A stretch of 39,933 nt of DNA from the NCBI GenBank assembly GCA_002083525.1, contig LWDM01000077.1, positions 1-39,933 of the forward strand, written 5' to 3'. Position numbers and translations under genes: made by a program. Source of the stretch: Proteobacteria bacterium SG_bin9. Lineage in GTDB: Bacteria; Pseudomonadota; Alphaproteobacteria; Rhizobiales; Xanthobacteraceae. Every line of letters begins with the position of its first letter. Positions within the stretch are counted from its first letter, which is position 1. Positions 1-6,173 of this stretch are shown piece after piece. The notes under the pieces are model-generated. The model made no database searches and was not told the origin of the DNA. It saw nothing but the letters and a program-made list of their open reading frames with translations.

Positions 1-207
1 ATCGCCGCCGGTCATGTCATTGACCTTCTTGGCGTAGTCCTGCGCGTATTCGTGGAAGATATCCTTCGCAGGCCACGTGCTCTGGAAACGCATGCTGACC
101 GGGCCCTGCGCGGAAACCACGCTCGGAGCCGCTACCGTCGCTGCCCCTGCGGCGGCTGCCGCCAGGAAACTGCGGCGGTCGGTTTTTTGATCGATCTTCT
201 TGCCCAT
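1..207 (-). CDS. TRAP transporter substrate-binding protein, DctP type (partial, N-terminal 69 residues)
   Basis: Only the first 69 codons lie in the window; the gene runs off the left edge. The product begins MGKKIDQKTDRRSFLAAAAA, with a twin-arginine (Tat) signal (DRRSF followed by an Ala-rich hydrophobic stretch) and likely cleavage after VVSAQG. The mature start (MRFQSTWPAKDIFHEYAQ) is typical of periplasmic DctP-family receptors, which bind carboxylates or related anions and deliver them to a DctQ/DctM permease. The ATG at 205-207 follows a strong ribosome site (AGGGAGGAAG). The partner permease is presumably outside the window. The ligand cannot be told from this fragment. Confidence 0.8.
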   Translation of the reverse strand, partial: MGKKIDQKTDRRSFLAAAAAGAATVAAPSVVSAQGPVSMRFQSTWPAKDIFHEYAQDYAKKVNDMTGGD

Positions 208-813
208 TTACTTCCTCCCTGTTGACGTTTCGTCGGTCCGCTGGGCGCGGACATTCCGTTTTTCGTTGTGGCAACACAAATGCTTGCGCAGGATTTTGGC
301 AAGCGGAAAAGTGATGTGCATGATCCCGCAGCCCTACAGCGATGCGGGCGGTCCAATCACGATCAGGTGTTAGGAAACCGGCGCACGGCAGGTTATTCGC
401 CGATCCGGGTGCAGTTGCGTACGGCGGCGCGTCAAATGACCCAACTGCATCCAACTTTAGGCGTAGATTGGTTTCGCAGGTGCGTAAGCGGACCAATAAT
501 GGCGGGTGTCCGTTTATTCCCTGCTCCGGCGTGCGCCCTTATGCCGCCGACTGCCGCCGACGCATGGATGCGGCCACACGCCTGTGATGGGACGGCCGTA
601 AAAGGGGTGTGTGGGTAGGTTCAGAAGCCATTCATCCATAGACGTGTAGGTCATCAGCACAAGGTGAACCTTTCGGATGGCCGATACGTCTAATCTGCAC
701 AGCGGATCATCCAGCGGGCTGCTATGACGAGCCGCCACACGACACAGTCTCCGGAGCGGAACCAACCTGTTACCGGCGATTTGATCCAACGGTTTATCTT
801 CAAGGAGAATAAC
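208..813. other. Non-coding stretch upstream of two divergent genes
   Basis: About 600 bases lie between the start of the DctP-like gene (minus) and the DUF3551 gene (plus). Reading frames here show no recognisable domain, no good ribosome site and repetitive Arg/Pro-rich translations. The region presumably holds the promoters of both flanking genes. One small inverted repeat, TTGTG-GCAA-CACAA at 266-279, lies 60 bases upstream of the DctP-like start and could be an operator. I see nothing else in it. Confidence 0.5.
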
Positions 814-1125
814 ATGCGCAAGATCATGCTGGCTCTGGCACTTGGCGGAGCCGCGATCGCCTTCGGCAGCGTCGAAGCGAGCGCGAGGGACTATCCCTAC
901 TGCTTCGTCAACCGCAGCACCGGAAGCCCGGGCGATTGCTCGTACTTCAGCTATCAGCAGTGCCTCGCTTCAGCCTCGGGCCGTGGCGGCGGCTGCTACA
1001 TCAACCCGCGCACCGCGTTTGCGCGCCAGGGCTATTACGTTCGCGATTTCGATCCCGCTGAGGCCTATGTCGCGCCGCCGCGCCGCTACAAGCGTCAGCC
1101 GGCCTATTACTACGCGCCGTACTGA
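814..1125 (+). CDS. Small secreted DUF3551-family protein
   Basis: A 103-residue protein with a clear Sec signal peptide (MRKIMLALALGGAAIAFG, cleavage near VEASA) and a short mature region. The mature part has paired cysteines (YPYCF, GDCSYFS, QQCLAS, GGGCYINP) and a Tyr/Pro-rich tail ending YYYAPY. This matches DUF3551, a family abundant in Bradyrhizobium and relatives; its function is unknown. The cysteines probably form disulfides in the periplasm. The ATG at 814 is chosen over an in-frame start at 724 because AAGGAGAATAAC lies just upstream and the signal peptide begins here. A terminator hairpin follows at 1148-1177. Confidence 0.8.
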   Translation: MRKIMLALALGGAAIAFGSVEASARDYPYCFVNRSTGSPGDCSYFSYQQCLASASGRGGGCYINPRTAFARQGYYVRDFDPAEAYVAPPRRYKRQPAYYYAPY

Positions 1126-1147
1126 TCACGCGGCAATTGAACGAGAC

Positions 1148-1177
1148 AAGCGCGCGGCCACTGGCGGCGCGCTTTTT
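1148..1177 (+). terminator. Rho-independent terminator after the DUF3551 gene
   Basis: AAGCGCGC (1148-1155) pairs with GCGCGCTT (1167-1174) around a short loop and is followed by a T-run. It starts 22 bases after the DUF3551 stop and separates that gene from the convergent anti-sigma gene. Confidence 0.75.
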
Positions 1178-1190
1178 CGTTTCAATCAAA

Positions 1191-1234
1191 CGAAGATCGA
1201 AGACAACGAAGATCGAAGACAACGAAGATCGAAG
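1191..1234. repeat. 16-bp tandem repeat, 2.75 copies
   Basis: The unit CGAAGATCGAAGACAA occurs at 1191-1206 and 1207-1222, then partially (12 bases) at 1223-1234. Copies are identical. The array lies between the DUF3551 terminator and the stop codon of the convergent anti-sigma gene (1236-1238), so it is intergenic and could vary in copy number. Confidence 0.9.
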
Positions 1235-1235
1235 T

Positions 1236-1802
1236 CTATGAGTCCGACAGGCTGCGCGTGATGTGAACGATGCAGCCGGTGACCGTGCGGCCGAGGGGAT
1301 GCTGCGTATGCGGCTGGGCGAGGTGGTGATCGCCCGGCATCAGTTTCAGATCGCCAAGCCACAGCTCGCCTTCGAGTACCAGCGTCTCCTCTGCGAGATC
1401 GTGCGAGTGGGAGCGGAACGTGGCGCCGGGCTCCATCCGCACGAGGACCGACAGCCGGTTGGTGACGCGGTCGGCATAGAGAACGCGGGTATGAATTCCG
1501 GGCGAGACCTCCCGCCATTTCGCCGTACCGGCGCGACGGGTCTTCGTTCCGGGAAGTTGCAAGCCCTCGCTGTCGATCCGGTCGAGCACGGCCTCGAACG
1601 TGCCGGCGGATGGCGTTTCCTCCGGCGCTGCCGAGGAGCTTCCGTCAATCGTGGCAAACGTCTGCTGCCAGTGTTCGACTAGCGAACGCAGCGCCTCGTC
1701 CGTCGCAAGCCGCGACGTCACAGCATCGCGCTCAGCGCCGCGCACAAGGCCCAGCACGTAAGCGGCAGCGATATCGCTATCTCGTTCGAATATCTCGGTC
1801 AT
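1236..1802 (-). CDS. ChrR-like cupin anti-sigma factor, copy A
   Basis: A soluble 188-residue protein with no membrane segment. The N-terminus (SDIAAAYVLGLVRGAERDAV to about residue 50) resembles the short anti-sigma helix bundle of RskA-type proteins and lacks the His/Cys zinc ligands of the classical ChrR N-terminus. Residues 80-188 form a ChrR-type cupin. Candidate metal ligands are His132 and His134, Glu138/139 in the segment HSHDLAEET, and His165/168 downstream. Such proteins hold an ECF sigma factor inactive until a signal, often singlet oxygen or organic peroxide, reaches the cupin. It is a clear paralogue of copy B upstream, but a 180-base gap separates them. The ATG at 1802 is the first start that begins the conserved domain; its ribosome site is weak, so the start is uncertain. 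Confidence 0.75.
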   Translation of the reverse strand: MTEIFERDSDIAAAYVLGLVRGAERDAVTSRLATDEALRSLVEHWQQTFATIDGSSSAAPEETPSAGTFEAVLDRIDSEGLQLPGTKTRRAGTAKWREVSPGIHTRVLYADRVTNRLSVLVRMEPGATFRSHSHDLAEETLVLEGELWLGDLKLMPGDHHLAQPHTQHPLGRTVTGCIVHITRSLSDS

Positions 1803-1982
1803 CTGCGACTGACTGAATACGGCAACCCGGCCGCAGGGAATAGGCGACAATAAGACCAAGCTTAAAATAGAACTTTGGCCGCTCGTCTAATCGATTAACT
1901 GCCAATAAACATGATCGCCAATATGACGGCAATCATTCTCTTGTCGCAATTCGGCAGCGCACCCATGCACGCTGCCACCCGG

Positions 1983-2567
1983 CTACAGGCACGGGCTTTC
2001 AGATTTCGGCGACAGGCTCGTCACCAGATGAATCAGGCAGCCGGAAACGGTTCGGCCGACGCTGTGATGCGCGCTCGTCGATGCCACATGGTAATCGCCG
2101 GCCTTCAGATGCAGGCCGCCGATATTCCAGTCGCCTTCGATGACGAGCGTCTCTTCCTCGATATCGTGCGCATGCGCTTCGTAGGTTGCGCCGGGCACCA
2201 TCCGGAGAAGTACGGAGATTCGGTTGTTGGCCCGGTCGACATGCAACACACGCGACTTGATTCCGGGGCCGACGTCCTTCCACTGCGCATCGTCGCTGCG
2301 CTGGGTTCGCGTCCCCGGTAATTGCAGTCCGGCTGCATCGATGCGTGCGAGGATCTTCTCGAACTGTCCGGTGGGCGGCAAAGACGCGTCGTCGCTGTCG
2401 CCGGTCGCGTCGAGCGCTGCCAGCCGTTGCTCCCAATCCTCGATTTGCGTGCGCAACGCGTCGTCGGCTTTCATCCGCGCGGCCATATCGTTGCGCGCCT
2501 GCCCGCGCGTCAGCCCCAGCGCGAATTCAGCCGCAAGCGCGTTTTCCGTTTTCACTGACTCAGACAT
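1983..2567 (-). CDS. ChrR-like cupin anti-sigma factor, copy B
   Basis: A soluble 194-residue paralogue of the 1236-1802 product. Both share GLQLPGT, PGI.(T/S)RVL, the cupin segment H.HD..EETLV.EG and GRTV(T/S)GC, with His132, His134 and Glu138 at the same residue numbers. The N-terminal 50 residues (ALAAEFALGLTRGQARNDMA) again look RskA-like and have no Cys. The start at 2567 lies inside the 3' end of the upstream ECF sigma gene (16-base overlap), so the two are almost certainly translationally coupled and form a cognate sigma/anti-sigma pair. The likely role is to sequester that sigma factor in the cytoplasm; the signal is unknown. Confidence 0.82.
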   Translation of the reverse strand: MSESVKTENALAAEFALGLTRGQARNDMAARMKADDALRTQIEDWEQRLAALDATGDSDDASLPPTGQFEKILARIDAAGLQLPGTRTQRSDDAQWKDVGPGIKSRVLHVDRANNRISVLLRMVPGATYEAHAHDIEEETLVIEGDWNIGGLHLKAGDYHVASTSAHHSVGRTVSGCLIHLVTSLSPKSESPCL

Positions 2568-3082
2568 GTTTGCAACTGACCAACTGCACGATGAATCCAC
2601 GTCTTGATCGTTCCAACAGGTACGGATCGAAGTTTCGCCAGTTCCTCGTAACTAAGGCCGTAGTGGTAGGCGAGGATCACACACTGCCGATAATCTTCCT
2701 TTAACTCGCCAAGGCACCGGCGCAGGTCCGGGCCCAGCGAAGGGTCGCGGCTGGTGGTCAGGGCGTCGACAAGCGCCGCGATCTCGTCGCTGTTCAACGA
2801 GATTGCCGATGTCTGCTTGTCCGGTAGCCGGTTGATCAGCACATTGCGGGCGAGCGTCGACATCCAGGCCATGGCGTCGCCCTTGCTCCGGTCGAACAGG
2901 GGAGACTTTTCCCAGATGCGAAACATCACCTCCTGAAGCGCATCGTTGGCAGCTTCAGGGTCCCGCATGAAGCGTTTGCAGATGCTCAGCAACCTGGGCC
3001 CTGCGGTATTATAGATCGCGCGGAATGCAACCCGATCGCCAGCGGCAACCAGCTCGAGTTGTCCCTCGAGGTCGTCGGTCAT
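2552..3082 (-). CDS. ECF RNA polymerase sigma factor 1, partner of cupin anti-sigma B
   Basis: A 176-residue group-IV sigma factor. Region 2 covers about residues 15-85, with AANDALQEVMFRIWEK for core binding and AMAWMSTLARNVLINRLP for -10 recognition. Region 4 covers about 115-170 and ends in a helix-turn-helix (LSYEELAKLRSVPVGTIKTW). It directs RNA polymerase to a stress regulon and usually to its own promoter. Its 3' end overlaps the anti-sigma B start, which argues for cognate pairing. The ATG at 3082 is used because it starts the conserved region; an in-frame ATG at 3094 is possible and neither has a strong ribosome site. A perfect 15-bp inverted repeat lies about 45 bases upstream. Confidence 0.85.
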   Translation of the reverse strand: MTDDLEGQLELVAAGDRVAFRAIYNTAGPRLLSICKRFMRDPEAANDALQEVMFRIWEKSPLFDRSKGDAMAWMSTLARNVLINRLPDKQTSAISLNSDEIAALVDALTTSRDPSLGPDLRRCLGELKEDYRQCVILAYHYGLSYEELAKLRSVPVGTIKTWIHRAVGQLQTCLSQ

Positions 3083-3126
3083 CGCTTGACGCATCCAAAG
3101 CCAGCCGAGAACGCCTGTAAGTAACA

Positions 3127-3141
3127 AAGGGAAGTTCCCTT
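3127..3141. promoter_or_regulatory. Perfect inverted repeat upstream of the sigma factor 1 gene
   Basis: AAGGGAA-G-TTCCCTT is a 7+1+7 palindrome in the 295-base region between the two divergent ECF sigma genes. It lies 45 bases before the sigma 1 start, where an operator or 5'-UTR hairpin would sit. It does not fit the EcfG promoter spacing. The role is inferred from position only. Confidence 0.4.
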
Positions 3142-3377
3142 AAAAGGACTATACGAACCTCGAAATTACGGATCAACGGCCCGGGGTTTCAGGAAGGGCC
3201 ATAAATTACAGCAGCTTGGCGTTGAGCTCGGGGGGCCGTCTGCAAGCTTTGAGCGAGGCGGCCGAAAATTCTGTAACGCTGAGTGAAACTTCTCGCCGTT
3301 TGGGCCTGTAGAGGGCGGAAACAGCCGAGGGTCATCAGTTACCACCCTGGCCGTTTGGCCGGCCTTGGGGATCATGA

Positions 3378-3986
3378 ATGAACCTTGACGTGACGCAGAC
3401 TCCGGGCCGCCCGCGCGCGATGTCCGATCAACTGATCGGTTTGCTCAAACGGACGGGCGACGAGGACCAATCCGCCTTTGCTCAGCTTTATGGTTTAACC
3501 AGCCGCAAATTGTACGGCGTGGCGTTACGCATCGTGCGGGATCGCACCGTCGCCGATGACCTGCTGCAGGACACGTACGTCAAGATCTGGCGCCGCGCGC
3601 GCTCTTACGATCCGGAGCTCGCCTCGCCGATCGCCTGGATGGTGGCGATTATTCGCAACGGCGCGATCGATATGATCCGCAAACAGCAGTTTGCGACCAC
3701 CGAGGAAGGCGAAATCCTCTTGCTGCCGTCCGAGGACGCCGATCCCGGTTATGAACTCGATATGTCACGCAAACGTGCGCTGGCCTTCGAGGCATTCCAA
3801 GAGATGAGCCCGGATAAGCGGCGCATGATCATCCTGGCTTACCTGCGCAACGAAAACCGCGAGCAGATCGCGCGCCGGTTCGGAATTCCCGTCAACACCG
3901 TCAAGACGCACCTGCGCCGGGCCTTGCTTGAGATCAACGCCGAAGTGCATCGCCGCCTCGAAACGAGGCAGCCGGCTGCGGCATAA
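3378..3986 (+). CDS. ECF RNA polymerase sigma factor 2
   Basis: A 202-residue ECF sigma factor. Region 2 spans about residues 30-100 (TVADDLLQDTYVKIWRRA, then PIAWMVAIIRNGAIDMIRKQ). Region 4 spans about 135-190, with the helix-turn-helix REQIARRFGIPVNTVKTHLR. It is divergent from ECF sigma 1 and is not followed by its own anti-sigma gene; the next gene is an unrelated metallo-hydrolase. By elimination its regulator may be the orphan cupin anti-sigma A (1236-1802), but that is inference. The ATG at 3378 has a modest GGGG site upstream; an internal ATG at 3420 is the alternative. Confidence 0.85.
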   Translation: MNLDVTQTPGRPRAMSDQLIGLLKRTGDEDQSAFAQLYGLTSRKLYGVALRIVRDRTVADDLLQDTYVKIWRRARSYDPELASPIAWMVAIIRNGAIDMIRKQQFATTEEGEILLLPSEDADPGYELDMSRKRALAFEAFQEMSPDKRRMIILAYLRNENREQIARRFGIPVNTVKTHLRRALLEINAEVHRRLETRQPAAA

Positions 3987-4053
3987 GATGGCTTGCTCCG
4001 GCTTGGCGTGAACCACTACTCTTGGCCGGGCCATCTCCGGCAAGGTAGTGCGC

Positions 4054-4977
4054 ATGCTTGCGAAACGTCTGACCTTCGTTGCCATACTTGGTGTTGCTGT
4101 ATTCGGGTTGTTTGCGTCGTATGCCGCCGCGCACGATCATCACCAGCATCGCGCACCTCCTCGCAGCAACAACAGCATGCCGGCGCCGCGTCTCACCCAG
4201 CAGCCGGCGCAGGCGATCCCGGCGAGCCAGTGCCTCGCGATTGCCAACAAAGTTCCGAACGTCGTCTATGCGAGCTACATGCCGGTGCAGGCGCGCAGGG
4301 GCGAGGCGCCGCGCAGGGAAGAGGTGACGATCACCTACGCCGGTCACTCGACCTACTACATCGACACGCCGGGTGGCGTCAGCGTCGCGACCGACTTCAG
4401 CGGCGTTTATACGGCGAGCGGCCGGCTGCCGCACATCGCGACGATGAACCGCGCCCACTCGACGCACTACACCCTGTCGCCCGACCCGCGCATCCAGCAC
4501 ATCCTGCATGGCTGGGGCGAGGCGGGGCAGCCGGCGAAGCACAACTTCGCGGTCAGCGATATCTACATCCGCAACGTCACCACCGACATCCGCGCCTTCC
4601 GCTTCGACGCCGAGGCGCTGCAGAAGGACGCCAACTCGATCTTCATCTTCGAGGTCGCGGGGCTGTGCATCGGCCATCTCGGCCACCTGCATCATCCGCT
4701 CGACGAGACCCATATCGCCGCCATCGGCCGGCTCGATATCGTGATGGTGCCGATCGACGGCGGCTACACCATGTCGGTCGAGGGCATGTCCGACCTGACC
4801 AAGCGCCTGCGCTCCTCGATCGTGCTGCCGATGCACCGTTTCGATACGCCGCTCAGCGATTTTCACCGCCGGATGGGCGGGCAGTTCGAGATGGATATGC
4901 GCACCTCGCGTTCGCTGACAGTGTCGATCGGAAGCCTTCCAAAAACGCCGACCATCATTGTGCTCGACGGCGTATAG
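4054..4977 (+). CDS. Exported metallo-beta-lactamase-fold protein, degenerate metal motif
   Basis: A 307-residue protein with a signal peptide (LAKRLTFVAILGVAVFGLFA, cleavage near YAAA) followed by a His-rich linker (HDHHQHR). The body resembles UlaG-like MBL-fold hydrolases: YAGHSTYYIDTPGG, then VATDFSG, the HLGHLHH loop, PIDGGYTM and a final MHRFDTP. The usual HxHxDH motif is replaced by RAHSTH, so one His and the Asp are missing while other ligands remain. Activity may be altered or lost. ATG at 4054 is preferred to GTG at 4048 because the AAGG ribosome site is then 8 bases away. No substrate can be named. It follows ECF sigma 2 by 67 bases and may share its transcript. Confidence 0.7.
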   Translation: MLAKRLTFVAILGVAVFGLFASYAAAHDHHQHRAPPRSNNSMPAPRLTQQPAQAIPASQCLAIANKVPNVVYASYMPVQARRGEAPRREEVTITYAGHSTYYIDTPGGVSVATDFSGVYTASGRLPHIATMNRAHSTHYTLSPDPRIQHILHGWGEAGQPAKHNFAVSDIYIRNVTTDIRAFRFDAEALQKDANSIFIFEVAGLCIGHLGHLHHPLDETHIAAIGRLDIVMVPIDGGYTMSVEGMSDLTKRLRSSIVLPMHRFDTPLSDFHRRMGGQFEMDMRTSRSLTVSIGSLPKTPTIIVLDGV

Positions 4978-5011
4978 GCGTCGCGCAAAATCTGCTCTAT
5001 AGCCAGCGCAC

Positions 5012-5058
5012 GGCATGATCCCGAAAAGCGGACACCGGTTTTCGGATCGGATCATGCC
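5012..5058. repeat. Bradyrhizobium-type palindromic intergenic element
   Basis: A 47-base imperfect palindrome whose outer arms are GGCATGATC (5012-5020) and GATCATGCC (5050-5058), with CGAAAAGCGG and CCGGTTTTCG pairing inside. I recognise this as the dispersed GCATGATCC/GAAAA palindrome common between genes in Bradyrhizobium and Rhodopseudomonas. It ends about 30 bases before the dehydrogenase start and would fold in that gene's 5' leader. Confidence 0.75.
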
Positions 5059-5090
5059 GACAAGACGTTGCGGCGAGGGAGCAGAAACAG

Positions 5091-6164
5091 ATGGCGAAGA
5101 AACCATATCGCGTTGCAGTGATCCCGGGCGATGGCATCGGCAAGGAGGTCATCCCGGAAGGCCTGCGCGTGCTTGAAGCCGTCGCCAAGAAGCACCGGGT
5201 CGAGCTGAAGTTCGACATGTTCGACTTCGCCAGCTGGGACTACTACGAAAAACACAACCAGATGATGCCGGACGACTGGAAGGCGCAGATCGGCGGCCAT
5301 GATGCGATCTACTTCGGCGCCGTCGGCTGGCCCGAGAAAATTCCGGACCACATCTCGCTGTGGGGATCGCTGATCAAGTTTCGCCGCGAGTTCGATCAGT
5401 ACGTCAACCTGCGTCCGGTGCGCCTGATGCCGGGCGTTGAATCGCCGCTCGCCAACCGCAAGCCGGGCGATATCGATTTCTGGGTGGTGCGTGAAAACAC
5501 CGAGGGCGAGTATTCCGCCATCGGCGGCCGCATGTTCCCCGACACCGATCGCGAGGTGGTGGTGCAGGAGACGGTGATGAGCCGCGTCGGCGTCGACCGC
5601 GTGCTCAAGTTCGCCTTCGAGCTCGCAGCCAAAACGCCGAAGAAGCATCTCACCTCGGCGACCAAATCGAACGGCATCGCGATCACCATGCCGTACTGGG
5701 ACGAGCGCGTCGAAGCGATGGCGAAGAATTATCCCGGCGTGAAATGGGACAAGTATCACATCGACATTCTCTCGGCGCTGTTCGTGCTCAAGCCCGACAA
5801 GTTTAACGTGGTGGTCGCGTCGAACCTGTTCGGCGACATCCTCTCAGACCTTGGCCCGGCCTGCACCGGCACCATCGGCATCGCCCCGTCGGGGAATATT
5901 AATCCGGACCGGAAGTATCCGTCGGTGTTCGAGCCGGTGCACGGATCGGCGCCGGATATCGCGGGGCAGGGTATCGCCAATCCGATCGGCATGATCTGGT
6001 CGGCGGCGATGATGCTCGAACATCTCGGTGAGCCGGTTGCGGCGGCGTCCATCGTCAAGGCGATCGAGCGAACACTCGCGGAGCGCACCTTGCGCACCCG
6101 CGATCTCGGCGGTCAGGCCGACACGGTCGCGTGCGGCAAGGCGGTTGCGGAGATGATCGACTAA
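5091..6164 (+). CDS. ttuC: Tartrate / D-malate dehydrogenase (decarboxylating), IMDH family
   Basis: A 357-residue cytoplasmic member of the isocitrate/isopropylmalate dehydrogenase family. The start VAVIPGDGIGKEVIPEG, the segment FGAVGWPEKIPDHISLWGSL, VNLRPVRLMPGV, the signature NLFGDILSDLGPACTGTIG and VFEPVHGSAPDIAG are close to E. coli DmlA and Pseudomonas tartrate dehydrogenase. It oxidises D-malate, tartrate or related 2-hydroxy acids with NAD+ and a divalent metal, in some cases with decarboxylation. It is too DmlA-like to be LeuB. Length is normal. It stands alone, convergent with the cyclase gene 9 bases downstream. The exact substrate is not fixed by sequence; dmlA is an equally fair symbol. 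Confidence 0.88.
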   Translation: MAKKPYRVAVIPGDGIGKEVIPEGLRVLEAVAKKHRVELKFDMFDFASWDYYEKHNQMMPDDWKAQIGGHDAIYFGAVGWPEKIPDHISLWGSLIKFRREFDQYVNLRPVRLMPGVESPLANRKPGDIDFWVVRENTEGEYSAIGGRMFPDTDREVVVQETVMSRVGVDRVLKFAFELAAKTPKKHLTSATKSNGIAITMPYWDERVEAMAKNYPGVKWDKYHIDILSALFVLKPDKFNVVVASNLFGDILSDLGPACTGTIGIAPSGNINPDRKYPSVFEPVHGSAPDIAGQGIANPIGMIWSAAMMLEHLGEPVAAASIVKAIERTLAERTLRTRDLGGQADTVACGKAVAEMID

Positions 6165-6173
6165 TCGGGCCGC

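Noticed and set aside
514..789. A 91-codon minus-strand frame in the left non-coding stretch
   Set aside because: No recognisable domain or ribosome site; the translation shows no signal peptide or conserved pattern.
1191..1234. CRISPR-like array
   Set aside because: The units are 16 bp, directly adjacent, with no spacers and no cas genes.
3166..3375. A 69-codon frame between the two sigma genes
   Set aside because: No ribosome site, no family resemblance, and it occupies the promoter region of both sigma genes.
3083..3377. An EcfG-type (GGAAC / CGTT) promoter before sigma 1
   Set aside because: GGAAC and CGTT both occur on the minus strand, but the spacing is about 20 bases instead of 16-17.
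3934..5106. A 390-codon open frame antisense to the MBL-fold gene
   Set aside because: It overlaps two real genes and a palindromic element and has only low-complexity Arg/Val/Asp content.
5091..6164. leuB (3-isopropylmalate dehydrogenase)
   Set aside because: The FGAVGWP, DHISLWGSL and VNLRPVRL segments match the tartrate/D-malate dehydrogenase branch, and no leu genes are adjacent.
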